Positions 6,908-14,572 of a stretch of DNA of 14,572 bases are shown in pieces. The notes beneath the pieces are model-generated. The model was given only the letters and a program-made list of their open reading frames with translations. It was not told the origin of the DNA and ran no database searches. Where the stretch lies: NCBI GenBank assembly GCA_903933395.1, contig CAIZKA010000233.1, forward strand, positions 1-14,572, written 5' to 3'. A program made the position numbers and the translations under genes. Origin of the DNA: an uncultured beta proteobacterium (GTDB lineage Bacteria; Pseudomonadota; Gammaproteobacteria; Burkholderiales; Rhodocyclaceae). The first letter of the stretch is position 1; every line of letters begins with the position of its first letter.

Positions 6908-7933
6908 ATTGCTGTAACGCAAATGCAGCGCCTCGATCTGCTGCAAGACTCCATCCGCCAGCACAGTGCTGCAGGCGGAAATATCCTCAACGAGTTGCTC
7001 CAGCGTCGTGGCGCCGATGATCGTGCTGGCGACAAACCGGCGCGAGGCAACAAAGCCCAGCGCCAATTGGATCGGCGTCAAGCCGTTTGCGCGCGCCAGT
7101 TCGGCATAGGCCGCGACCGCGGGTTGTACATTGGCCTTCGAGTAGCGCTGGGCAAAGCCCGGGAACAGGTTCAGGCGCCCCTTGGCCTGCGAATCGGCCA
7201 GATACTTGCCCGACAGCAGACCGAATGCCAGCGGCGAATAGGCCAGCAGGCCCACGTTCTCGCGAAAGCCGATCTCGGCCAGGCCCATTTCCCAGGTCCG
7301 GTTGAGCAGGCTGTAGGCATTCTGTACCGAAACCACGCGCGGCAAGCCGTGCTTCCCGGCCTGATGCAGGAACTGCATGACGCCCCAGGGAGTCTCGTTG
7401 GACAAACCCACATAACGCACGCGTCCCTCCTCGACCAGTTCGGCAAGTGCCGCCAGGGTTTCTTCCGGAGGCACGAAGTCGCGCTCCTTTTCCGGGTCGA
7501 ACTGATACTGGCCGAACAACGGCGTGTTGCGATCCGGCCAGTGCAACTGGTACAAGTCGACATAGTCGGTTTGCAGGCGCGCCAGCGAACCTTCCAAGGC
7601 GGTGCGGATATTCTTCCTGTTCAATCCCAGGTCGCCGTTCCTGATCCACTTGATGGTGCGCCCGGGACCGGAAATCTTGGTGGCGAGGACGATCCTGTCC
7701 CGCGCCTGGCGCTTCAGCCAGCTGCCGATGTAGGTCTCCGTCTTGCCATAGCTCCCGGCGTCCGGCGGCACGGAATACATCTCGGCCGTATCGATGAAGT
7801 TGATGCCACGGGCCAGCGCAAAATCGAGTTGCCGATGGGCATCCGCCTCGCTGTTCTGGGTGCCGAACGTCATGGTGCCGAGGCAGACCCGGGAGACCTT
7901 GAGATCGCTGTTGCCGAGCATCGTGTATTGCAT
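6896..7933 (-). CDS. tas: NADP(H)-dependent aldo/keto reductase, Tas family
   Basis: This 345-residue reductase closely follows E. coli Tas as I remember it. It opens with MQYTMLGNSDLKVSRVCLGT and MTFGTQNSEADAHRQLDFAL (1-40) and has the Tas-specific AEMYSVPP (50-57). The aldo/keto reductase catalytic tetrad is visible: D48, Y53, K86 (ATKISGP) and H131 (YQLHWPD). The NADPH-binding C-terminal region includes YSPLAFGLLSGKY (232-244) and STIIGATTLEQL (303-314). These enzymes reduce aldehydes and ketones in the cytoplasm; the physiological substrate is unknown. The start has AGGGG very close and AAGGA further upstream. A TAGAAT box (7967-7972, minus strand) could be its -10, without a clear -35. 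The gene is convergent with the MarR-type gene and divergent from the hydrolase, with an 85-base gap. Confidence 0.92.
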   Translation of the reverse strand: MQYTMLGNSDLKVSRVCLGTMTFGTQNSEADAHRQLDFALARGINFIDTAEMYSVPPDAGSYGKTETYIGSWLKRQARDRIVLATKISGPGRTIKWIRNGDLGLNRKNIRTALEGSLARLQTDYVDLYQLHWPDRNTPLFGQYQFDPEKERDFVPPEETLAALAELVEEGRVRYVGLSNETPWGVMQFLHQAGKHGLPRVVSVQNAYSLLNRTWEMGLAEIGFRENVGLLAYSPLAFGLLSGKYLADSQAKGRLNLFPGFAQRYSKANVQPAVAAYAELARANGLTPIQLALGFVASRRFVASTIIGATTLEQLVEDISACSTVLADGVLQQIEALHLRYSNPAP

Positions 7934-8018
7934 CGCCCCTGTTTCCTTTTTGTCTGCGGGAGCGCTATTCTATGGTGCCGATGAACCGGACCAGAATGAT
8001 CTGCACGAAAGCCTCCCC

Positions 8019-8861
8019 ATGCTGACACCGCAACAACTGGACAACGAATACAACGCCCGCGCCGCGATCCCCGACCATCCGGAGATCTTTGCGCGATGGC
8101 GCACCGAATCGCGCGCCGCCCGCGATGAACTGCGCTGCGAAGCGGACTATTATTTCGGCCCGTCGCCCGCCGAAACCCTCGACCTCTATCCCGCTGCCGC
8201 AACGAACTCGCCTCTGCTGGTTTTCATCCATGGCGGCTATTGGCGTTCGCTGGACAAGCAGGATTTTTCCTTCCTCGCCCCAGCGTTCGTCCGCGCCGGC
8301 GTCGCCGTGGCCATTCCCAACTACGGTCTGGCTCCCGCAACGTCGATCGCGGAGATGGTACGGCAGATGCTGCGCGCGCTGGCATGGCTTTACCGCCGCG
8401 CACCCGAACTGGGTATCGACCGGCGTCGCATCGTGGTGGCCGGACATTCCGCCGGCGCGCATCTCGCCGCCATGATGCTTGCTGCCGACTGGCCGCTCAT
8501 GGCTGACGATCTGCCGCGGGACATGCTGTGCGGCGCTGTCTGCATTTCCGGGCTCTATGACCTGCAACCCGTGGCCCGTGCGCCTTTCGTGCAGGCAGAC
8601 CTCAAACTCGACGAAGCGTCCGCGCGATTTGTCAGCCCTGTCGGCTACCGACCCGGGCGCTCCATACCGCTGATCACTGCGGTCGGCGGCGATGAGAGCG
8701 CCGAGTTCCGGCGCCAGAACAGTCTCATCCGCGAAGCCTGGCCGCATTGCTTCCGCCGCGACCTGCCGCTGCCCGGCCGCCATCACCTGGCCGCCGTCGA
8801 GGCCCTGAGCGATCCGGATCATCCCTTGTTCCGCGCCACGCTGGATTTACTGGGGGTATGA
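8019..8861 (+). CDS. Alpha/beta hydrolase (arylformamidase-like esterase)
   Basis: This 280-residue alpha/beta hydrolase has the oxyanion-hole motif HGGYW (71-75) and the nucleophile elbow GHSAGAH (142-148, Ser144). An acid candidate is D225 in VGGDES and a base candidate is H255 or H256 in GRHHLAAVE. HGGYW, NYGLAP and the opening MLTPQQLDNEYNARAAIPDH resemble proteins annotated as kynurenine formamidase-like hydrolases. No tryptophan-degradation gene is nearby, so the substrate stays open. There is no signal peptide, so it is probably cytoplasmic. I use ATG 8019, because the conserved part begins there and the frame further upstream overlaps the divergent reductase. The ribosome site is weak (GAAAG). 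It is likely co-transcribed with the next gene, which starts one base after its stop. Confidence 0.87.
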   Translation: MLTPQQLDNEYNARAAIPDHPEIFARWRTESRAARDELRCEADYYFGPSPAETLDLYPAAATNSPLLVFIHGGYWRSLDKQDFSFLAPAFVRAGVAVAIPNYGLAPATSIAEMVRQMLRALAWLYRRAPELGIDRRRIVVAGHSAGAHLAAMMLAADWPLMADDLPRDMLCGAVCISGLYDLQPVARAPFVQADLKLDEASARFVSPVGYRPGRSIPLITAVGGDESAEFRRQNSLIREAWPHCFRRDLPLPGRHHLAAVEALSDPDHPLFRATLDLLGV

Positions 8862-8862
8862 A

Positions 8863-9576
8863 TTGAAAAAACTTGCCGCTTCCCTGCTGGTGGTCGTCGC
8901 CGTCATCGGCGCAGGCGTCTTCTGGCTTTCCGGAAACATCGATGGCCTGATCGGGAAAGCCATTGAAAAATACGGCAGCGCCATGACGCAAGCCAAGGTC
9001 AGCGTCGGCACGGTCAAAATCGCGCCGGCGGACGGCAAGGGAATCATCGGCGATCTCGTGATCGGCAACCCGGCGGGCTTCAAGACGGCGCACGCGATGA
9101 AGGTGAGCCGGATCGAGGTCGACATTGACATCGCATCTGTTACCAAAGATGTCATCGTGATCCGCCGCATTGCCATCATTGCGCCCGACATCAGTTACGA
9201 AAAGGGCAGCTCAATGACCAACTTCGATGCCATCCAGAAGAACATTGCCAGCTATCTCGGACCCGCCGGGAGCAAAAACAATGAACAAAAGGGCGACAAG
9301 AAACTCATCGTCGAAGAACTCACGATCCGTCAGGCCAAGGCGCAGGCCAGCGCCGCCTTCATGAACGGCAAGACAGTGAGCGTGCCGCTGCCCGACATCA
9401 CGATGCGGAACCTCGGCAAAGCCAAGGGCGGCATCACGCCCGGAGAAATGGGGCAGCAAGTGGCGGGAGCATTGATTGCAAAGCTCGGCAGTGCGGTGAA
9501 CTTCGAGGGGCTGCTGAAATCCGCAGACGGAGCGGTCGGCAAGGCCGGCGCTGCCGTCAAGGGCCTGCTCAAGTAA
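8863..9576 (+). CDS. Small AsmA-like membrane-anchored protein of unknown function
   Basis: This 237-residue protein begins with MKKLAASLLVVVAVIGAGVFWLSG (1-24), an uncleaved signal anchor or signal peptide. The rest is predicted extracytoplasmic. The segment VSVGTVKIAPADGKGIIGDLVIGNPAGFKTAHAMKVSRIEVDIDIASV (46-93) has the amphipathic beta-strand pattern of AsmA/DUF748-like proteins, including the IGNPAGFKT turn. A Lys/Asn-rich linker (136-146) and a Gly/Ala-rich tail (221-237) follow. The family link is by pattern only. The start is TTG at 8863: the ATG at 8858 runs into a stop after two codons, and GGGGG lies about 6 bases upstream of the TTG. Its frame opens one base after the hydrolase stop, so translation is probably coupled. 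Confidence 0.75.
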   Translation: MKKLAASLLVVVAVIGAGVFWLSGNIDGLIGKAIEKYGSAMTQAKVSVGTVKIAPADGKGIIGDLVIGNPAGFKTAHAMKVSRIEVDIDIASVTKDVIVIRRIAIIAPDISYEKGSSMTNFDAIQKNIASYLGPAGSKNNEQKGDKKLIVEELTIRQAKAQASAAFMNGKTVSVPLPDITMRNLGKAKGGITPGEMGQQVAGALIAKLGSAVNFEGLLKSADGAVGKAGAAVKGLLK

Positions 9577-9589
9577 TGGGCAGAGCGGC

Positions 9590-9623
9590 TTGCGCCGCGT
9601 CCGGCGGCCGCCTGTAATACAAT
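9590..9623 (+). promoter_or_regulatory. Candidate promoter of the DEAD-box helicase gene
   Basis: TGTAAT (9613-9618) lies 17 bases after TTGCGC (9590-9595), and an overlapping TACAAT (9618-9623) is a second possible -10. The -35 matches consensus only in TTG. Transcription from here would give a leader of about 110 bases before the TTG start at 9741. Long leaders are often found on cold-regulated helicase genes, but no regulatory element is recognised in it. Confidence 0.4.
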
Positions 9624-9740
9624 ACGGGGCTTGCGCGCCCTGCCGGTTGGCGCCAGATCCGGCATTCCGCCGCATTTCCCTCAAGCGCTTCGCCGCCTGA
9701 ACCGGTTCCCCGCGAGGGGCAGGCCGATTCAGGAGTTCAA

Positions 9741-11300
<1,560 letters not shown>

Positions 11301-11312
11301 GCTGCTCGGGCC

Positions 11313-12455
11313 ATGCGCGGCGAGGCAGCATGGCAGATCGATGTGCGGCCGGCCGGGGTCGACAGCCCGGATACGCTGCTCGTCGTTCTCGGCGGACGCT
11401 GGCGCATCGACCAGGATCTACCCTCTGCCGACACCCTGAAAGCCAGCCTGGCGGCACCAATTCGTCGCCTCGGTTTCGAAACGAGCGGGCTCACCGATTG
11501 GGATTCCGGCCTGCTGACCTTCGTCGCCGGCATCAGCAAATCCTCTGCGGGCATGGGCATCGCGGTCGATGGCAGCGGGCTGCCCCCCGGCGCGCAACGC
11601 CTGCTGGCGATGGCATCGGCCGTGCCGGAACAAAAACTTGCCGGGCGTCCTGCCGCTCCGCAGGGGCCGTTCGTACAGGTCGGCGAGGCGACCCTGGAGT
11701 TCGTTCGCGGCGCGCCGCAGATGCTGGGCTTTCTCGGCGAGGTGGTTCTTTCGCTGCTGCGGCTGCTTTCCGGGCGTGCCCGATTTCGCGCCCGCGACCT
11801 TTGGCTGGAGGTCGAGGAGGTCGGACCGCGCGCCTTGCCGATCGTTTCCGTGATCAGCTTCCTCGTCGGCCTCATCCTCGCCTACCTGGGCGCGGATCAG
11901 CTGAAGCTGGTCGGGGCGCAGATATTCATCGCCGACCTGGTCGCCATCGGCATGGTGCGCGAGGTCGGCGCGCTGATGACCGGCATCATCATCGCCGGCC
12001 GCACCGGCGCCGCCTTCGCCGCCCAGCTCGGCACCATGCAGGTCAATGAAGAGATCGACGCCTACAAGGTGCTCGGCATCTCGGCCATCGACTTCCTGGT
12101 GCTGCCGCGCATGCTGGCGCTGATGCTGATGGTGCCGCTGCTCACCCTCTACTCGGGCTTCATCGGCATGCTGGCCGGCCTGCTGGTCTCGGTCACCATC
12201 TTCGACATCGGTATCTTCGAGTACTACACTGAAACCTTGCGCGCGCTGGAGTTCAAGCAGTTCGCCGTCGGCCTCTCGAAAGGCACGGTATATGGAGCGA
12301 TGATCGCCTTCGCCGGCTGCCTGCGCGGCATGCAGTGCGGGCGCAGTGCCGAGGCGGTGGGCCATGCGGCGACTTCCGCCGTGGTCACGGCCATACTGCT
12401 TATCACGATTGCGGCCTCGATAATGACCATCGTCTATTATCAGTTGGGCATTTGA
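11313..12455 (+). CDS. MlaE-family lipid ABC transporter permease with N-terminal STAS domain
   Basis: This 380-residue protein has two parts. Residues about 15-110 look like a STAS domain (TLLVVLGGRWRI, SGLTDWDSGLLTFV), the job done by separate MlaB in E. coli. Residues about 135-380 form the MlaE permease: an amphipathic lead-in (FLGEVVLSLLRLL), then membrane segments around 174-194, 204-226, 262-293 and 352-377. The conserved cytoplasmic segment GRTGAAFAAQLGTMQVNEEIDAYKVLGI (229-256) is the family hallmark. With the ATPase and MCE protein downstream it should move lipids between inner and outer membranes. No clear ribosome site precedes ATG 11313. With only 12 bases after the helicase stop, read-through transcription is likely. 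The ATPase gene starts 4 bases after the stop. Confidence 0.9.
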   Translation: MRGEAAWQIDVRPAGVDSPDTLLVVLGGRWRIDQDLPSADTLKASLAAPIRRLGFETSGLTDWDSGLLTFVAGISKSSAGMGIAVDGSGLPPGAQRLLAMASAVPEQKLAGRPAAPQGPFVQVGEATLEFVRGAPQMLGFLGEVVLSLLRLLSGRARFRARDLWLEVEEVGPRALPIVSVISFLVGLILAYLGADQLKLVGAQIFIADLVAIGMVREVGALMTGIIIAGRTGAAFAAQLGTMQVNEEIDAYKVLGISAIDFLVLPRMLALMLMVPLLTLYSGFIGMLAGLLVSVTIFDIGIFEYYTETLRALEFKQFAVGLSKGTVYGAMIAFAGCLRGMQCGRSAEAVGHAATSAVVTAILLITIAASIMTIVYYQLGI

Positions 12456-12459
12456 CGAC

Positions 12460-13212
12460 ATGGGCTCGACGCCGCACATCGAGGTACGCGATCTGTCCAT
12501 GGCCTACGGCGACTTCGTCGTCCAGCGCGGCCTCGATTTCACGGTGAACAAGGGCGACATCTTCGTCGTCATGGGCGGCAATGGCTGCGGCAAGACCACG
12601 CTGATGCGCGCCCTGGTCGGCCTGCAGCGCCCGGCGGCGGGTACGGTGCTATACAGCGGCGAGGACTTCTGGAACGCCGGAGCCGAAACGCAGCAACGGC
12701 TCAAGCGCCGGCTCGGCATCCTGTTCCAGGGCGGCGCACTGTGGAGTTCGCTGACCCTGGCCGAGAACGTCGCGCTGCCGATTGCGGAATACACCGGCCT
12801 GCCCCCGGCCCGCGTGGGCGAGATCGTCGCCTTCAAGCTGGCGCTGGTCGGTCTGGCCGGGTTCGAGGATTTCTACCCCTCCGAATTGAGCGGCGGCATG
12901 AAGAAACGAGCGGGACTGGCCCGGGCCATGGCGCTCGATCCGGACATCCTGGTCATCGACGAGCCTTCGTCCGGCCTCGATCCGCTGACCGCAAGGCGCC
13001 TTGACGAACTGATTGTGGAACTGCGCGACAGCCTTGGCACCACCATCGTCGTCGTCACGCACGAACTGGCCAGCATCCTCAGTATCGGCAACAATTCGAT
13101 CTATCTCGACTCCGAAAGCCACACCATGATCGCCACCGGACACCCGCAGGACGCGCTGAAGAACGGCGATCCCAAGGTGCGCCATTTCCTGACCCGCGGA
13201 GGCACTTTATGA
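12460..13212 (+). CDS. MlaF-family ABC transporter ATP-binding protein
   Basis: This 250-residue ATPase has Walker A GGNGCGKTT (39-47), Q-loop LGILFQGGALWSSLTLAENVALP (85-107), signature LSGGMKKR (143-150), Walker B ILVIDE with PSSGLDP (163-175) and the switch H201 in VTHELASI. LFQGGALWSSLT and LSGGMKKRAGLARA are characteristic of the MlaF/Ttg2A group that partners MlaE. Walker A has GN-GC where many relatives have GS-GS; its Lys and Thr are intact, so ATPase function is expected. It should energise the permease encoded just upstream. The stop is the TGA of an ATGA (13209-13212), followed by a 247-base structured spacer before the MCE gene. Confidence 0.92.
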   Translation: MGSTPHIEVRDLSMAYGDFVVQRGLDFTVNKGDIFVVMGGNGCGKTTLMRALVGLQRPAAGTVLYSGEDFWNAGAETQQRLKRRLGILFQGGALWSSLTLAENVALPIAEYTGLPPARVGEIVAFKLALVGLAGFEDFYPSELSGGMKKRAGLARAMALDPDILVIDEPSSGLDPLTARRLDELIVELRDSLGTTIVVVTHELASILSIGNNSIYLDSESHTMIATGHPQDALKNGDPKVRHFLTRGGTL

Positions 13213-13463
13213 CCCCCCACCCCCCGACCCCCCCCCCAGGGCGGGGGGCGAGGCGGGGTTTCGTGCCGCATGCGGCACGCCGCCGCAGCCGGCGCGCTGT
13301 GCAAGGCGCGCCGTGGGCCGCGCAGCGAATGTGTGCTCGCTGCGCTCGATCATCACGGGCGACTCCGATCCGGGTCATGGCGCGGTTTGCGCCACCGGCG
13401 CGTGCCGTCCGGGCTTGGGACGGCCCGGCGCCCGGACTGCGTTGGTCCAGGAGGGAAGCATGA
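13209..13463 (+). repeat. Highly structured GC-rich spacer between mlaF-type and MCE genes, bracketed by ATGA
   Basis: The 247-base gap is packed with inverted repeats: a C6/G6 stem (13232-13237 with 13243-13248), a perfect 18-bp palindrome (13262-13279), GGCGCGC/GCGCGCC (13291-13312), a 9-bp stem GCGCAGCGA/TCGCTGCGC (13320-13345) and a 7-bp stem GCCGTCC/GGACGGC (13404-13424). It begins at an ATGA containing the ATPase stop and ends at an ATGA containing the MCE start. An 84-codon frame, rich in Pro, Arg and Ala, joins the two. I do not call that frame a real protein, since its composition follows the palindromes. AGGAGGG near the right end serves the MCE gene. Confidence 0.5.
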
Positions 13464-14476
13464 GCCGCAAGGCCAACCCGACGCTGATCGGCGCCTTCGT
13501 CCTCGGCGCGGTGGCGCTGGCGATCGTCGCCACGCTGCTGCTGGCCGGCGGCAACTGGTTCGGCGAACGCCGGCAGCACGTGCTGTATTTCGAGGGCGCG
13601 GCCCAGGGCCTGCAGGTCGGCGCGCCGGTGGTGTTCCTCGGTGTCAAGGTCGGCACCGTCAAGCAGATCCAGCTCGGGCTTGATGCCCACAGCAATCGCT
13701 TCCTGGTGCCGGTCACGATCGAAGTGCTGCCCCACGTGGTCCACACCCACGGCGGCGAAAATGTCGATCTGCGCGACCGCGCCACGGTCCGCCAGCTGGT
13801 CGAGCGTGGCCTGCGCGGACGGCTGCGGCTGCAGAGCCTGCTCACCGGACAGCTCTACGTCGATCTCGATTTCCATCCGGACAAGGCCGCGACTTTCGCC
13901 GCTCTCGACCCCGACCTGAGCGAGATTCCGACCATCCGCACCGCGGTGCAGGAGCTGACCAGCAAACTCGAGGGTTTCCCGATGGACCAGTTCCTCGCCG
14001 ACGTGGCGGCGATCAGCGGTGCCGTCAAGCAGTTGATGTCAGCGCAGGCGACGCAGCAACTGCCGCAGCGCCTCGACGCCACACTGCGCCATCTCGAATC
14101 CCTGGCGAGGCGCTTCGATGCCCAGGGCGGCCCGATCCTCGCCGACGTGCGCGACAACCTGGCGGAGATGCACAAGGCGCTGCTCGCCGCGCAGGCAGCG
14201 CTGGCCAAGCTCGATACCGCGGCCGATCGCGTCGCCGACCTGGCGAAATCCGATTCGCGCATGGTCGCCGGCATGACGCAGGCCAGCGAGGAACTGGCGC
14301 GCGCCGCCGGCGCGGTGCGCACGCTGACCGAACAGGAATCACCCACGGTAGGCAACGTCAATGCGGCGCTGAAGGAAATCGCGCGCGCCGCCGATGCCCT
14401 GCGCCTGCTGGCGGAAACCCTCGAGCAGCAGCCCGACGCGATCTGGCGCGGCAAGAAGCAGAAGTCCTCACCCTGA
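13460..14476 (+). CDS. MCE-family (MlaD/PqiB-like) lipid-binding protein
   Basis: This 338-residue protein has one N-terminal membrane anchor (9-29, LIGAFVLGAVALAIVATLLL) and one MCE domain (about 38-140). The domain includes GLQVGAPVVFLGVKVGTVKQI (50-70) and a PqiB-like end, LVERGLRGRLRLQSLLTGQLYVDLDFHP (113-140). A long helical region follows (about 160-325), likely a coiled coil that extends a periplasmic needle or tunnel. It is much longer than E. coli MlaD and has fewer MCE domains than PqiB. It should be the periplasmic lipid-binding subunit of the permease and ATPase encoded before it. ATG 13460 is chosen for the strong AGGAGGG about 5 bases upstream. Longer in-frame starts would translate the structured spacer as 49 extra residues before the anchor. 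Confidence 0.9.
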   Translation: MSRKANPTLIGAFVLGAVALAIVATLLLAGGNWFGERRQHVLYFEGAAQGLQVGAPVVFLGVKVGTVKQIQLGLDAHSNRFLVPVTIEVLPHVVHTHGGENVDLRDRATVRQLVERGLRGRLRLQSLLTGQLYVDLDFHPDKAATFAALDPDLSEIPTIRTAVQELTSKLEGFPMDQFLADVAAISGAVKQLMSAQATQQLPQRLDATLRHLESLARRFDAQGGPILADVRDNLAEMHKALLAAQAALAKLDTAADRVADLAKSDSRMVAGMTQASEELARAAGAVRTLTEQESPTVGNVNAALKEIARAADALRLLAETLEQQPDAIWRGKKQKSSP

Positions 14477-14488
14477 ACCGGAGACACC

Positions 14489-14572
14489 ATGAAACTCGTC
14501 CGCTATGGCCCGAAAGGCCACGAAAAGCCCGGCCTGATCGACGCCGGCGGCACGCTGCGCGATCTGTCTGCC
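14489..14572 (+). CDS. Fumarylacetoacetate hydrolase-family protein, N-terminal fragment
   Basis: Only the first 28 codons lie in the window: MKLVRYGPKGHEKPGLIDAG followed by GTLRDLSA. This opening (KLVRYG, then KPGLID, then LRDLS) is typical of the N-terminal strand region of fumarylacetoacetate hydrolase-family enzymes, which cleave or isomerise acylpyruvate-type substrates in aromatic degradation. GGAGA lies 7 bases upstream of the ATG. It begins 12 bases after the MCE stop, so it may share that transcript, although no functional link to lipid transport is evident. The family call rests on a short sequence. Confidence 0.65.
   Translation, partial: MKLVRYGPKGHEKPGLIDAGGTLRDLSA

Noticed and set aside
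6923..7984. Plus-strand frame of about 350 codons across the reductase gene
   Set aside because: It lies opposite the Tas-like reductase, whose catalytic tetrad is intact, and shows no family pattern of its own.
7794..8018. N-terminal extension of the hydrolase to an upstream ATG
   Set aside because: The extension overlaps the divergent reductase gene and adds 75 residues unlike the hydrolase family. The family-like start is at 8019.
11418..12500. Long antisense frame across the MlaE-type permease
   Set aside because: It is rich in His, Asp, Gln and Arg, with no domain or membrane pattern. The sense strand encodes a clear permease.
13313..13459. N-terminal extension of the MCE protein
   Set aside because: It would translate the palindromic spacer ahead of the membrane anchor. 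A strong ribosome site sits right before 13460.
13209..13463. The 84-codon frame as a real small protein
   Set aside because: It is Pro/Arg/Ala-rich with no hydrophobic core or motif, and its composition follows the C/G palindromes. I treat it as a possible bridging frame only.

Overview
The window is ordinary, densely packed, GC-rich chromosomal DNA from a betaproteobacterium. The organism call is inference from gene style: GC-ending codons, a split MacAB-type efflux operon, a CYTH-CHAD protein beside SixA, a Tas-type aldo/keto reductase, an RhlE-type helicase, and a STAS-fused MlaE permease with MlaF and MCE partners. Rhodocyclales or a nearby order fits best, but I cannot confirm it without a search. 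I see no tRNA, rRNA, CRISPR array, insertion sequence, phage gene or defence system, and no gene-free stretch above 300 bases (the longest is 247).

Left part (1-6275). A DsrE-family periplasmic protein runs leftward off the edge, with a good sigma70-type promoter in the 216-base divergent spacer. That spacer also holds a perfect 9+9 inverted repeat just upstream of the rightward genes. Rightward come a MacA-like adaptor with an unusual inserted helical segment, a separate MacB-like ATPase and a separate MacB-like permease. A CYTH-CHAD protein follows, then a SixA-type phosphohistidine phosphatase. The close spacing suggests one transcript, joining an efflux pump to a probable polyphosphate-binding protein.

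Middle part (6276-9576). A MarR-type regulator is convergent with a Tas-like aldo/keto reductase. Divergent from the reductase are an alpha/beta hydrolase of the arylformamidase-like type and a small AsmA-like membrane-anchored protein that begins with TTG one base after the hydrolase stop.

Right part (9577-14572). An RhlE-type DEAD-box helicase, also TTG-initiated, is followed after 12 bases by a lipid-transport ABC system: STAS-MlaE permease, MlaF-type ATPase, and an MCE substrate-binding protein. The last 84 bases begin a fumarylacetoacetate hydrolase-family gene.

Most notable observation. The two ABC operons are each interrupted between the ATPase gene and the next gene by a GC-rich spacer packed with inverted repeats (2894-3008 and 13213-13459). 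In both, the spacer lies between two ATGA stop/start overlaps. In both, an open frame starts at the first ATGA and stops at the second. This looks as if a structured element landed at an ATGA gene overlap twice and left both genes and a continuous translation path intact. The other point of interest is the LTxxQ-like insert in the MacA-like adaptor.
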